A stretch of 37,689 bases of DNA from JANQKX01 sp039028695 (GCA_039028695.1 JBCCHN010000041.1:1-37689), one strand, 5' to 3'; counted from the first letter of the stretch, positions 8,927-17,917 are shown. Notes: generated by a model from the sequence alone, not told the origin. Made by a program: numbers and translations.

Positions 8927-8936
8927 GCCGCTGCCC

Positions 8937-9752
8937 TTAGATGATTGCGTAGCGCACCTTTGCTGAGACCCATTCGCTGACCAAGACGGTTCCTAGAATG
9001 GCCAGCAGGATGAGCGAGACCTGGGGCCAGGCGAGCACATTCAATGAGGACTGAAGCTGGAGGCCGATGCCTCCCGCCCCCACCAGGCCCAGGACCGTGG
9101 ACTCACGGATATTGATATCCCAGCGGAAAACCGTGATGCCGGCAAAGGCGGGCAGGATTTGCGGGACGATACCATAGGTCAGGACCTGAGCCCGCCCGGC
9201 ACCGGTTGCTGTGATGGCTTCAACCTGCGTTTCGTCAATTTCCTCAATGGCCTCGTATAAGAGCTTGGCGATAAAACCGATGGAACGTAGGGCGATGGCG
9301 ATTGTCCCGGCAAAGAGGCCCGGACCGATGATGGAGACCAGTAGGAGCGCCCAGATCAAGGAGTTGATCGACCGGGAAGAAACAATGATCAATAATGCGA
9401 CAGGCCGCACGAAAGTCTTGCTGGGTGTGGTGTTACGCGCTGCCAAAAAGGCGACGGGTACTGCTAGGACCACCGCCAGCATGGTCCCGATAGTGGCGAT
9501 GTTGATGGTGTCCCAGAGGGGTTCCCAAATTTCACCGGCATAGCTCCAACGCGGCGGGGTCGCCCGGGACAGAATATCGCCCGCCACTTGCGGTGCGTCC
9601 CAGAAGAAAAACCACGTGGTCTGATCGGAGATGTATTTCCAGCAGACCATGAAAAGGGCGGTGCCGGCCAGCCAACCCAGCCAGATGGACATCTGCTTGC
9701 CCCACTCCCGGCGCTGCCAGGCCTTGCGGCCGGATGTTTCTGTTACCGGCAT
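8937..9752 (-). CDS. phnE: phosphonate-type ABC transporter permease (second PhnE)
   Basis: Inner-membrane permease, 271 residues, with about six hydrophobic segments. It has the ABC-coupling EAA loop (ETQVEAITATGAGRAQVLTYGIVPQ) and the PhnE-type ending in which INIRESTVLGLVGAGGIG precedes the last TM helices. It starts with a TAATG overlap on the stop of the upstream phnE paralogue, meaning translational coupling. The two PhnE proteins probably form a heterodimeric channel with PhnC and PhnD. Compared with the first PhnE it has a basic N-terminus and one extra hydrophobic lead segment. Substrate: phosphonate, phosphite or related phosphorus compound, not resolvable here. Confidence 0.92.
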   Translation of the reverse strand: MPVTETSGRKAWQRREWGKQMSIWLGWLAGTALFMVCWKYISDQTTWFFFWDAPQVAGDILSRATPPRWSYAGEIWEPLWDTINIATIGTMLAVVLAVPVAFLAARNTTPSKTFVRPVALLIIVSSRSINSLIWALLLVSIIGPGLFAGTIAIALRSIGFIAKLLYEAIEEIDETQVEAITATGAGRAQVLTYGIVPQILPAFAGITVFRWDINIRESTVLGLVGAGGIGLQLQSSLNVLAWPQVSLILLAILGTVLVSEWVSAKVRYAII

Positions 9753-10576
9753 TACTGGAGCCTCGCGCGGATCAACCCGGAACTATATTCCACGACCATA
9801 ACGATCCCAATGATGATCAGCAAAATGGCCGCCGCCGTATCAAACTCATAGCGGTCAAAGGCGGTGTTCAAGGTGGCCCCGATACCCCCTGCCCCCACCA
9901 GGCCAAGAATTGCCGACTCCCGGAAGTTGATATCCAGGCGATAAAGTGAGAGACCAATGAGCCGGGGCATGACCTGGGGTTGGACCCCGTAGTTGATCCA
10001 TTGGAGCCAACCGGCACCCGTGGCACGGATCGCCTCGGCCTGGCTGGGGCTCATATCTTCGATGTCCTCGGCCAGGAGTTTGGCGAGAAAGCCAATGGTC
10101 GCAAAAGCCAAGGTGATGACGCCGGCCAACGGCCCAAAGCCGAAAATAGCCACCATGAGGATGGCCACAATGATCTCCTGCAAAGCCCGCGATAGGGCGA
10201 TGATCCCGCGACAGATCAGATAGACTATTGGCGGTGCGATATTGCGGGCCGCGCCTAGGCCGATGGGAACGGAAATAAGGATGCCGATGACCGTGGAGGT
10301 GACGGTCATGATCAGGCTCTCCAGCATGCCTTCCCAGATATCGCCGGCGCGAGATGAGAAATCCGGGGACGTAAATGCCGCCACAAAGGCAAGTCCCCGG
10401 TCTAGTCCCTCATAGACCCGGGCCCAATTGACCTCCATGGTGCCTAAGGCCACGGACAGATAAAGAGCCGCGCCAATGGTCAGCCCCCACCGCAGCAAAG
10501 GGTTTTTGATAAAAGGCGGACGTTTCCAGGACCGCCGGTTGCTCGCACCGGAAACAGAGGATTCGGATAGGCTCAT
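9752..10576 (-). CDS. phnE: phosphonate-type ABC transporter permease (first PhnE)
   Basis: 274-residue inner-membrane permease. After a charged N-terminus (WKRPPFIKNPLLRW) there are about six TM segments. The EAA loop is PSQAEAIRATGAGWLQWINYGVQPQ, and the conserved INFRESAILGLVGAGGIGATL segment follows. Start ATG 10576 has AAGGG seven bases upstream. phnC ends 10 bases upstream and the second phnE overlaps its stop by one base (TAATG). The two permeases are clearly paralogous, matching the two-PhnE importers known from PhnCDE1E2 systems. Confidence 0.92.
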   Translation of the reverse strand: MSLSESSVSGASNRRSWKRPPFIKNPLLRWGLTIGAALYLSVALGTMEVNWARVYEGLDRGLAFVAAFTSPDFSSRAGDIWEGMLESLIMTVTSTVIGILISVPIGLGAARNIAPPIVYLICRGIIALSRALQEIIVAILMVAIFGFGPLAGVITLAFATIGFLAKLLAEDIEDMSPSQAEAIRATGAGWLQWINYGVQPQVMPRLIGLSLYRLDINFRESAILGLVGAGGIGATLNTAFDRYEFDTAAAILLIIIGIVMVVEYSSGLIRARLQ

Positions 10577-10586
10577 GACCGGCCCT

Positions 10587-11438
10587 TCATGTCAGACCAG
10601 CCAGACGTTCGCGGTCGGGCTCTTTAGCGGAAAGAGGGTCCGCTCCCGCGTCATCTTCCGCTTCGTCGTCCTCGTCGTCTTTTTTGATGGTCGCGGTCCA
10701 ATCCTCCTCACCGTAAATCTCGGTAAGGACGTCGGGCGTCAGGCCGTTTGGCGGCCCGTCGTAGACCACTTCTCCCAACCGCAAGCCCACGACCCGCTGA
10801 ACGAACATCTGGGCCAGGGCCACGTCGTGAATATTGATAATCGCGGCCAGCTCCCGTTCCTTACAAAGCTCGCAAATGAGGCGCATGATCTGGCGGGAGG
10901 TCTTGGGATCTAAACTGGCGGTGGGCTCGTCAACCAACAACAAACGCGGATCTTGAATGAGGGCACGGGCGATACCGACCCTTTGGCGTTGGCCGCCCGA
11001 CAACTCGTCGGCCCGCTTATCCACCATGTGGTCCAAGCCGACCCGCTCCAACAAACGAAAGGCCTCGGCGATATCATCAGCGGGAAAGCGCCGGAAATAA
11101 CTACGTAGGAAACCCACGTAACCCAAGCGGCCCGACAGCACGTTTTCCATCACCGTCAAACGCTCTACCAAGGCATATTCCTGGAAGATCATGCCCATGG
11201 TTCGCCGCGCCCGGCGCAGCTTAGCGGCGGATAGCCTTGGCAGATCCTCATCGCCCAGCCAAATATTGCCGGCGGTCGGTTCCACAAGCCGGTTAATACA
11301 GCGAATCAAGGTGCTTTTACCGGCGCCTGACGGTCCGATCAGAGCCAGGACCTGGCCTTGCGGAACCTCCAGATCCACGCCCTTTAGAGCGCGATCACCG
11401 GTTTTGTACTTTTTTTCTAACTTTTCCAGCCGGAGCAT
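10587..11438 (-). CDS. phnC: phosphonate-type ABC transporter ATP-binding protein
   Basis: ABC ATPase of about 283 residues. Walker A is GPSGAGKST, the signature is LSGGQRQRVGIARAL, Walker B is LLLVDEPTASLD, and the H-loop is INIHDVALA. PhnC-type features include the QEYALVERLTVMENVLSGRLG block. The last 35 or so residues form an acidic tail (KKDDEDDEAEDDAGAD) beyond the usual PhnC end. A TTG at 11453 extends the frame, but ATG 11438 has a strong GGGGAGGGG ribosome site just upstream and is chosen. It follows phnD after a 68-base gap that contains a strong hairpin. Confidence 0.93.
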   Translation of the reverse strand: MLRLEKLEKKYKTGDRALKGVDLEVPQGQVLALIGPSGAGKSTLIRCINRLVEPTAGNIWLGDEDLPRLSAAKLRRARRTMGMIFQEYALVERLTVMENVLSGRLGYVGFLRSYFRRFPADDIAEAFRLLERVGLDHMVDKRADELSGGQRQRVGIARALIQDPRLLLVDEPTASLDPKTSRQIMRLICELCKERELAAIINIHDVALAQMFVQRVVGLRLGEVVYDGPPNGLTPDVLTEIYGEEDWTATIKKDDEDDEAEDDAGADPLSAKEPDRERLAGLT

Positions 11439-11460
11439 GGCCCCTCCCCCCAAACGGCCT

Positions 11461-11494
11461 CAGGAAACCGGAGCCCAAAAAGGCTCCGGTCCTG
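11461..11494 (-). promoter_or_regulatory. intercistronic hairpin between phnD and phnC
   Basis: A 9-bp perfect stem (ACCGGAGCC at 11467-11475 with GGCTCCGGT at 11482-11490, six-base loop) is extended by CAGG/CCTG at 11461-11464 and 11491-11494 across a short bulge. On the transcribed minus strand there is no T run after it, so it is not a standard terminator. Its place just after the binding-protein gene suggests a 3' stabiliser or partial attenuator that lets phnD be made in excess of phnC and phnE. Confidence 0.6.
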
Positions 11495-11506
11495 ATCCAT
11501 CAGCCG

Positions 11507-12511
11507 TTAGCTACAGGCGTAGGAGACGCCGTTGGCCTTGTCGATGGTCCGGATCACATCCCAATGTTCTTGGTAGGTAATCGGAATGAACTGGCCTTCG
11601 TTGGACTTTTCGAATTCCACTTTCAAGCTGGTGGGCGTTCCATCCGGCTTGTCCCACTCGAAGGAGAAGAAGGCTTCTTTAACCTTTTCCGCCAAGTCAG
11701 GATGCAAGTTGTAGACATGACCGAAGCCCGTGGTGGGGAAAGTTTGCGACTTATAGATGGTGATGGTGTCGTCCTCGCTGATCACATCCCGGCTGATCAT
11801 GCGGGATTTTACCGAGTTGGCGATGGAGGCCGCATCATAGTCCTTGTTGGCAACACCAAGGATCGAGTTGTCATGCTTGCCAGAGAAAGTAGGCTCAAAG
11901 TCCTTTTCCGCTTCCATTCCGAATTCGGCTTTCAAGATCGCCGAGGGAGCCTTGAAGCCGGAATTGGAGGTGGGCGACGTAAAGGCCAGAGTGCGGCCCT
12001 TGATATCTTCCACAGCGGTGATGCCGCTATCGGGATGGGTGATGATTTCCATTTCATAGCCGAAATTGCCGTCTTCGCTGGCCATGATGGTGAAGGAGAC
12101 AAAACCCGCGCAATTCACCGCCAGGGGATTGGAGCCTGTATTAAAGCCGGCCACATGCAGGCGGCCGGAACGCATGGCCTCGATTTGAGCCGCATTGGAT
12201 TGGACGGGAAAGAAGACCACGTCCTTGCCGGTCACTTCTTTCATGTGGTCCAAAAAGTCAGACCAGGCCTCTTTATAAACCGCCGGATCCTCAACAGGCG
12301 TATAGGCAAAGACCAAAGTGTCCGGATCGACCCAGTCAGCGGGATCGGTTGGTGCATCCGCCACCAAATCCCCATTGGTATCGCAATAGCGGCTATCCAA
12401 ATCTCCCCGCTCGCAATCCTGCGCAGCGGCCGGTAGGCTCAAGCTTCCGGCCAGCAAAGCCATGGCTGACAGAGTAAGCGTTCCTGACATAACACTCTTT
12501 ATATCAAACAT
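11507..12511 (-). CDS. phnD: phosphate/phosphite/phosphonate ABC transporter substrate-binding protein
   Basis: 334-residue periplasmic binding protein of the PhnD family. A signal peptide is clear (core at about residues 12-27, cleavage after AAAQ). The mature part starts with a Cys-containing, Asp-rich lead, then DTLVFAYTPVEDPAVY, the LHVAGFNTGSNPLAV ligand-region motif, GRTLAFTSPTSNSGFKAP, and the usual HWDVIRTID end. The start has GGGAGAG before ATG. It is the first gene of phnD-C-E-E-slyX. No C-P lyase, phosphonatase or ptx genes are in the window, so the ligand is open. I see no convincing Pho box in the 99-base gap to ilvD. Confidence 0.92.
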   Translation of the reverse strand: MFDIKSVMSGTLTLSAMALLAGSLSLPAAAQDCERGDLDSRYCDTNGDLVADAPTDPADWVDPDTLVFAYTPVEDPAVYKEAWSDFLDHMKEVTGKDVVFFPVQSNAAQIEAMRSGRLHVAGFNTGSNPLAVNCAGFVSFTIMASEDGNFGYEMEIITHPDSGITAVEDIKGRTLAFTSPTSNSGFKAPSAILKAEFGMEAEKDFEPTFSGKHDNSILGVANKDYDAASIANSVKSRMISRDVISEDDTITIYKSQTFPTTGFGHVYNLHPDLAEKVKEAFFSFEWDKPDGTPTSLKVEFEKSNEGQFIPITYQEHWDVIRTIDKANGVSYACS

Positions 12512-12610
12512 TTATCTCTCCCGTTTGTTTATACATACAGATTTTTATTCGGCTTTTCGATGGAAAACCGGACCAACCGATGTTCACACCGCTGCCCTAC
12601 CCTTTCGACA

Positions 12611-14350
12611 TCAAATGTCGCAATAGGTATGGGTCTCTGCTTTGGCGCCCGGGTGGGTTAAGGCCCCCTTGTTGGCGGGACCAACGGTCTGAGCATAACG
12701 CCATAAGGCACCGGATTGATAGTCGTGGCTGCGCGCGCGCCAGGAATTGCGGCGCTCGGCAAGATCTTCCTCCGAGAGGTCCACGGAAATGGAGCCTTCC
12801 TCGGCATTGATGGAAATCATATCCCCGTCCCGCAAAAGACCAATTGGACCGGCGACCGCGGCCTCGGGGCCCACGTGGCCCACGCAGAACCCCCGGGTTG
12901 CACCGGAAAAGCGACCATCGGTGATCAAGGCCACCTTGTCGCCCATGCCCTGCCCATAGATGGCCGAGGTTGTGGCCAGCATCTCGCGCATGCCTGGGCC
13001 CCCTTTCGGCCCTTCATTGCGGATCACCAGCACTTCACCTTCCTTGTAATTACGCTGTTCCACGGCGGCGAAAGCATCTTCCTCGCACTCAAAAATGCGC
13101 GCCGGGCCGCGGAATACCAAGTTCTTCATCCCGGCGACCTTTACGATGGCCCCTTCGGGCGCCAAATTACCGCGCAGCCCCACCACGCCGCCCGTGGGCG
13201 ATAAGGGCGCCGAAGTTGGACGAATGATATCTTGGTCTGTGGGCAGGCTTACTCCTTCCAAGGTTTCGGCAATGGTCTGGCCCGTTACAGTCAGACAGTC
13301 CCCATGGAGATAACCGCCGTCCAAAAGCGCCCGCATGAGAATGGGAACACCACCGATCTCATACATATCCTTGGCCACGTACCGGCCGCCTGGCTTCAGA
13401 TCTGCGATATAAGGCGTTTCCTTGAAGACCTTCGCTACGTCTGCCAGGTCGAAATCGATGCCCGCTTCGTTGGCGATGGCCGGCAGGTGCAGGCCCGCAT
13501 TGGTCGAGCCACCGGAGGCAGCGACCACACGAGCGGCATTTTCCAAGGCTTTGCGGGTCACCACATCGCGAGGGCGAATGCCATTAGCCAAACAATTCAT
13601 CACCGCCTCGCCTGACGCTTCGGCATAGGCGTCGCGGGATTCATAAGGGGCCGGTGCGCCGGCGGATCCGGGAATGGCCAGCCCCATGGCCTCGGATACG
13701 CAGGCCATGGTGTTGGCAGTGAATTGCCCGCCGCAGGCCCCGGCCGACGGACAGGCCACACATTCAATTTTATGCAGTTCTTCGTCGGACATATTGCCGG
13801 CAGAATGGGCGCCGACCGCCTCGAATACGTCTTGGACCGTAATGTCCTTGCCTTTGTGGCGTCCCGGAAGGATAGAGCCGCCGTACATAAAGATGGAGGG
13901 CACATTCAGGCGCACCATGGCCATCATTAATCCCGGCAAGGATTTGTCGCAACCAGCCAGTCCGACCATGGCGTCATAACAGTGCCCGCGCATGGTCAGC
14001 TCAACGGAATCGGCAATAAGATCCCGGCTGACCAGGGAGGATTTCATACCCGCATGGCCCATGGCAATACCGTCGGTGACGGTGATAGTGGTGAATTCCC
14101 GGGGCGTACCGGCAGCCGACTTAACACCCTTTTTTACCGCCTGCGCCTGGCGAGACAGGGCAATATTGCAGGGTGCCGCTTCATTCCAGCAAGTCACGAC
14201 GCCGACAAAGGGCTGAGCAATCTCCTCCTCGGTCATGCCCATTGCGTAATAATAAGACCGGTGGGGCGCGCTCTCAGGCCCCACCGAGACATAACGGCTG
14301 GGCAGTTTGGATTTATCGAACTTGTGCGTTTCTTTTGAATCAAGCGGCAT
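12611..14350 (-). CDS. ilvD: dihydroxy-acid dehydratase
   Basis: Fe-S dehydratase of valine/isoleucine biosynthesis, converting 2,3-dihydroxy-3-methylbutanoate and its homologue to 2-oxo acids. About 579 residues, normal for the family. Cluster and active-site motifs are visible: VVTCWNEAAPCN, GLAGCDKSLPG, ECVACPSAGACGGQFTANTM, and near the C-terminus ALITDGRFSGATRGFCVGHVGPEA. Start: ATG 14359 sits one base after GAGGGAG, too close, while ATG 14350 lies ten bases from it, so I prefer 14350. No other ilv gene is adjacent. phnD follows on the same strand after 99 bases. Confidence 0.97.
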   Translation of the reverse strand: MPLDSKETHKFDKSKLPSRYVSVGPESAPHRSYYYAMGMTEEEIAQPFVGVVTCWNEAAPCNIALSRQAQAVKKGVKSAAGTPREFTTITVTDGIAMGHAGMKSSLVSRDLIADSVELTMRGHCYDAMVGLAGCDKSLPGLMMAMVRLNVPSIFMYGGSILPGRHKGKDITVQDVFEAVGAHSAGNMSDEELHKIECVACPSAGACGGQFTANTMACVSEAMGLAIPGSAGAPAPYESRDAYAEASGEAVMNCLANGIRPRDVVTRKALENAARVVAASGGSTNAGLHLPAIANEAGIDFDLADVAKVFKETPYIADLKPGGRYVAKDMYEIGGVPILMRALLDGGYLHGDCLTVTGQTIAETLEGVSLPTDQDIIRPTSAPLSPTGGVVGLRGNLAPEGAIVKVAGMKNLVFRGPARIFECEEDAFAAVEQRNYKEGEVLVIRNEGPKGGPGMREMLATTSAIYGQGMGDKVALITDGRFSGATRGFCVGHVGPEAAVAGPIGLLRDGDMISINAEEGSISVDLSEEDLAERRNSWRARSHDYQSGALWRYAQTVGPANKGALTHPGAKAETHTYCDI

Positions 14351-14702
14351 AACCGGCATACTCCCTCACCAACGGAATTTTACTAGGATTTACAATACAA
14401 AGGACTATTCCCTGCCTCCACCCCTTTCTTTTGAGACCTCTCGGGCCAGGTGGGAACAGCCATTCAATCCAAACGCTGCCCAACTCATAGACGGTGGTAT
14501 GGCAGCAACAAAGGTGCCTCAGGGTAAGTAACTTTCCAAAAAATTTGAGCCTTTTGCCGGTTTTATCCAGTTTCTGACGTTTCCCTGACGCAGGGCTGAC
14601 GCACGCATCCTAGGATTTTACGTCAATCAGACCTATTAGCCGTGAAGAAAGATCAAGGTCTTTCCCCCGCAGGGCTCAATAGAATACAAGGAGTAATTGC
14701 AG
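14351..14702. other. divergent intergenic region between ilvD and a small secreted-protein gene
   Basis: About 350 bases without a convincing gene. It must hold the ilvD promoter (minus) and that of the 14703 gene (plus). The distinctive content is the phased CTGACG array listed separately, followed by the CCTAGG palindrome near 14610. I did not find a leader peptide rich in branched-chain codons for ilvD, nor a clear terminator. Confidence 0.5.
14574..14601 (+). promoter_or_regulatory. three CTGACG direct repeats at exact 11-bp spacing
   Basis: CTGACG occurs at 14574, 14585 and 14596, each start 11 bases from the last, so all face the same side of the helix. Tandem half-sites with 11-bp period are typical of OmpR/PhoB-type response regulators. 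The array ends about 100 bases upstream of the ATG at 14703, on the plus strand, which suits activation of that gene. The half-site is not the classical PhoB CTGTCA, so the regulator is unnamed. Confidence 0.55.
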
Positions 14703-15089
14703 ATGAAGCCTAATCTAATCGTCAGTGCAGTCCTTTCCGCCGCCTTGAGCCTTCCTGTCTCGCTGGCTGTTTCGCAGGATTCCCAATTTGAAAGGGTCGG
14801 GCAAAAAAGAGTTTGGGGCGAAACTTTCTATATCGTCCGTAATACAGATCCTTACGGGAGCGAGGATTTGTATGGAGTGATGGACACACGCGGCGCCTTT
14901 CACCCTTGCGGTGATGAGCCCTGCAGCACGGCCGATGTGCACAAAGTTGCCGATAGTACCGGCAGCGACTATGTCCCGAAGTCTGCCGTGTCCGAGAGCG
15001 GTTCCGCTGGGTCAACGGCGACTTCTTCAAACTTCGAAAGCGAAGAACGGGACGAACCTGGCGGCGGTGGAGGCGGTGGCGGCATGTAA
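14703..15089 (+). CDS. small secreted protein with Gly tail, unknown function
   Basis: 128 residues. A signal peptide is clear (hydrophobic residues about 6-22, cleavage near SLAVSQ). The mature part holds a compact segment with aromatic residues (GETFYIVRNTDPYGSEDLYGVMD), a possible disulfide pair in HPCGDEPC, then a Ser/Ala/Thr-rich low-complexity stretch and a terminal run of eight Gly and Met. AAGGAG nine bases before ATG 14703 fixes the start. A phased repeat array lies upstream. I recognise no family. Placement suggests a periplasmic or surface product under two-component control (inference). It converges on valS. Confidence 0.7.
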   Translation: MKPNLIVSAVLSAALSLPVSLAVSQDSQFERVGQKRVWGETFYIVRNTDPYGSEDLYGVMDTRGAFHPCGDEPCSTADVHKVADSTGSDYVPKSAVSESGSAGSTATSSNFESEERDEPGGGGGGGGM

Positions 15090-15128
15090 CTCACCTTGGC
15101 GCCTTAAATTCCTGACCAAATTTGCCCT

Positions 15129-17783
15129 TTAGTCTGCGGCCAAACGGGCAAGAGCGGCGGTTAGTTTTTCGGATTTTTGCGTCGCATCTGCCAGCCGGTT
15201 GCGCTGCTCCTCCACGACGCTGTCGGGGGCCTTGGCCAGAAATTGCTCATTACCCAGCTTTTTGACGATTTTGTCTGCGTCCTTGGCCAGGCTCTCGAGT
15301 TCTTTTTGCAGGCGCGCGCGCTCCTTGTCGATATCGATGGCATCGGCCAGGGGCAAGATAACCGTCGTCGCACCGACCAGGGCTTGGACGGAACCGGTAG
15401 CAGGTTTGCTGTCGTCGAATTGCAGCTCCTTCAGGCGACCGAGACGCAGGATCAGAGCTTCTTGGCGCTGAACGCGGGCCTGAACCTCCGGGGTGGCATC
15501 CTTTAGGATCGCCTGGAGCCGGGCGCCGGCAGGCACGTTCATCTCCGAGCGCACGGCGCGGACTTGGGAAATCAGTTCAATCACCCATTCCATTTCTTCG
15601 GTCGCCTCCGGATCGGCCAACGAAGGCGGCAGCTCGGGCCAATCTGCAGAGATTAAAGGTCCCTCACCATCGAGGGCAAAATGCTCCCACAGCTCTTCGG
15701 TGATGAAGGGCATGATAGGCGCCAAGAGGTGCAGAAGTTGCCCCAAGACCCAGCCCATGGCGGCCCGAGTTTCGGCCTTAGCCGCCGCGTCGTCACCAGA
15801 AAATACGGGCTTGGCGAATTCCAGGTACCAGTCGCAGAAGGAATGCCAAATGAAATGGTAAAGACCGTTGGCCGCCTCGTTGAAACGGTATTCGCTGAAG
15901 GCCTTATCCATTTCGCCGGCAAGGCGGGCGGCCTCGGAAACCATCCAGCGATTGAGAGGTTCCTTGACCGCGGCGGGATCAAAGGCCACATCGCGTCGCA
16001 CCTCGTTCATCTCGCAAAAGCGAGCGGCGTTCCACAACTTGGTGGCAAAGTTTCGGTAGCCCTCAATGCGGGATTCGGCAAGCTTGATGTCCTGGCCTGC
16101 CGGGATCGACAGGGCCGCTAGGGTAAAACGGAGTGCGTCGCAGCTATAGCGATCCACCACATCCAAGGGATCCATGGTATTGCCCTTGGACTTGGACATC
16201 TTTTGTCCCTGGGCATCCCGAACGAGGCCGTGGATGTAGACCGTTGTGAAGGGCACATCGTCCATGAAATGGATGCCCATCATCATCATGCGGGCCACCC
16301 AAAAGAAGATGATATCAAAGCCGGTCACCAACACATCGCCTGGATAATAGCGCTTTAACTCAGGCGTTTCTTCCGGCCAGCCGATTGTGGAAAAGGGCCA
16401 TAGCGCCGAGGAGAACCAGGTGTCGAGGACATCCGCGTCCTGGTTGAGCTTAACCTCTTCAGCATAGTGAGCTTGGGCGGCGGCGGCGGCGGCCTCGTAG
16501 CTTTCCTCCACAAATACACTGCCATCCGGGCCGTACCAGGCCGGAATCTGATGGCCCCACCAGATCTGCCGGGAAATGCACCAGGGTTGGATGTTACGCA
16601 TCCATTCGAAATAGGTGCTGGCCCACCGCTCGGGGACAAATTTTGTCCTTCCCGTTTCCACCGCCTCAATGGCCGGCTTGGCCAATGTTTCGGCATCCAC
16701 GTACCACTGGTCGGTCAGCCAGGGCTCAATGGCCACTTGACCCCGGTCGCCGTGGGGCACCATGTGTTTGTGGTCTTCGATACCATCGAGCAGTCCGGCT
16801 GCTTCGATATCAGCAACGACGGCCTTGCGCGCCTCGTAGCGCTCCATGCCGCGGTATTTCTCCGGCACATCATCGGTAAGGTGAGCGTTTTCGTCGAAGA
16901 TGTTGATCATCTCCAAGCCATGGCGACGTCCCACCTCGAAGTCGTTGAAGTCGTGGGCCGGCGTTATCTTGACAGCGCCGCTGCCGGTTTCCGGGTCCGC
17001 ATAATCATCGGCCACAATGGGAATCAGCCTATCCACCAGGGGCAAAACGGCATTTTTGCCGATCAGGTCTTGATAGCGGGGATCGTCCGGGTGCACGGCC
17101 ACGGCGGTGTCGCCCAGCATGGTTTCCGGCCGGGTGGTCGCCACGACGATATAGCGCTCTGGGTCCCCTTCGATGGGATAGCGGAAATGCCAAAGGTGGC
17201 CGTTAATTTCCTTTTGGATGACTTCCAGATCCGAGATCGCGGTATGGAGTTTGGGGTCCCAATTAACCAGACGCTTATCCTTATAAATCAAGCCCTGCTT
17301 GTAGAGCTGGACAAAGACCTTGCGGACGGCGGCCGACAGCCCATCGTCCATGGTGAATCGTTCCCGCGGCCAATCGGGAGAGGCTCCTAGGCGCCGTAAC
17401 TGGCGACAAATCTCACCGCCTGAGTGGGCCTTCCACTCCCAAACTTTTTCAAGGAAGGCCTCACGGCCCAAATCCCGGCGGTGCATCCCCTCCTCTGCCA
17501 GATCCCGTTCGACAACCATCTGCGTGGCGATGCCGGCATGGTCGGTCCCCGGCTGCCAAAGGGTATCGCGCCCCTTCATTCGGTGATAGCGGATCAGGAT
17601 ATCCTGGATGGTGAAAGTCAGCGCGTGGCCAATATGCAATACGCCGGTGACATTGGCCGGCGGCATCATGATGGTATAGGGCTTAGCGTTGGAATGGATA
17701 TCCGCGTTAAAAACCCCGGAGGCTTCCCAAGCCGCGTAATGTTTGGCTTCCACCTCGGCGGGACGATAAGTTTTGTCCAGCAC
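15129..17783 (-). CDS. valS: valine--tRNA ligase
   Basis: Class I aminoacyl-tRNA synthetase charging tRNA-Val, 884 residues, usual length. The HIGH motif is at about residues 50-53 (GVLHIGHALTF) and KMSKS at about 528 (GQKMSKSKGNTMDP). The editing domain lies between (TTRPETMLGDTAVAVHPDD, GSGAVKITPAHDFNDFEVG). The C-terminus is the ValS-type coiled-coil arm (DKERARLQKELESLAKDADK). It is preceded on the same strand by the popZ-like gene, tolC and the pcm-like gene, a conserved alphaproteobacterial order as I recall it. Confidence 0.98.
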   Translation of the reverse strand: MLDKTYRPAEVEAKHYAAWEASGVFNADIHSNAKPYTIMMPPANVTGVLHIGHALTFTIQDILIRYHRMKGRDTLWQPGTDHAGIATQMVVERDLAEEGMHRRDLGREAFLEKVWEWKAHSGGEICRQLRRLGASPDWPRERFTMDDGLSAAVRKVFVQLYKQGLIYKDKRLVNWDPKLHTAISDLEVIQKEINGHLWHFRYPIEGDPERYIVVATTRPETMLGDTAVAVHPDDPRYQDLIGKNAVLPLVDRLIPIVADDYADPETGSGAVKITPAHDFNDFEVGRRHGLEMINIFDENAHLTDDVPEKYRGMERYEARKAVVADIEAAGLLDGIEDHKHMVPHGDRGQVAIEPWLTDQWYVDAETLAKPAIEAVETGRTKFVPERWASTYFEWMRNIQPWCISRQIWWGHQIPAWYGPDGSVFVEESYEAAAAAAQAHYAEEVKLNQDADVLDTWFSSALWPFSTIGWPEETPELKRYYPGDVLVTGFDIIFFWVARMMMMGIHFMDDVPFTTVYIHGLVRDAQGQKMSKSKGNTMDPLDVVDRYSCDALRFTLAALSIPAGQDIKLAESRIEGYRNFATKLWNAARFCEMNEVRRDVAFDPAAVKEPLNRWMVSEAARLAGEMDKAFSEYRFNEAANGLYHFIWHSFCDWYLEFAKPVFSGDDAAAKAETRAAMGWVLGQLLHLLAPIMPFITEELWEHFALDGEGPLISADWPELPPSLADPEATEEMEWVIELISQVRAVRSEMNVPAGARLQAILKDATPEVQARVQRQEALILRLGRLKELQFDDSKPATGSVQALVGATTVILPLADAIDIDKERARLQKELESLAKDADKIVKKLGNEQFLAKAPDSVVEEQRNRLADATQKSEKLTAALARLAAD

Positions 17784-17917
17784 CGCTGACGTTCCTTACA
17801 TATTTCTGACGTGCAAAAGTCTTGCCGTGCAATATTTTTGAGAGGCAAAGCCCGAGGGCGGGCCAGCTAGGGGAGGTTTTAGGGCCGCCGCGCGGCTGCA
17901 ACAAGCCTTATTTCCGC

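Noticed and set aside
11564..12436. 290-residue plus-strand frame opposite phnD
   Set aside because: Antisense shadow of phnD; no motif and no start signal.
12512..12610. Pho box upstream of phnD
   Set aside because: A stretch beginning CTGTATG resembles part of the consensus, but the second 7-base half is not convincing.
16467..17390. 307-residue plus-strand frame opposite valS
   Set aside because: It lies entirely within valS, whose motifs are unambiguous; the frame has no recognisable family and no ribosome site.
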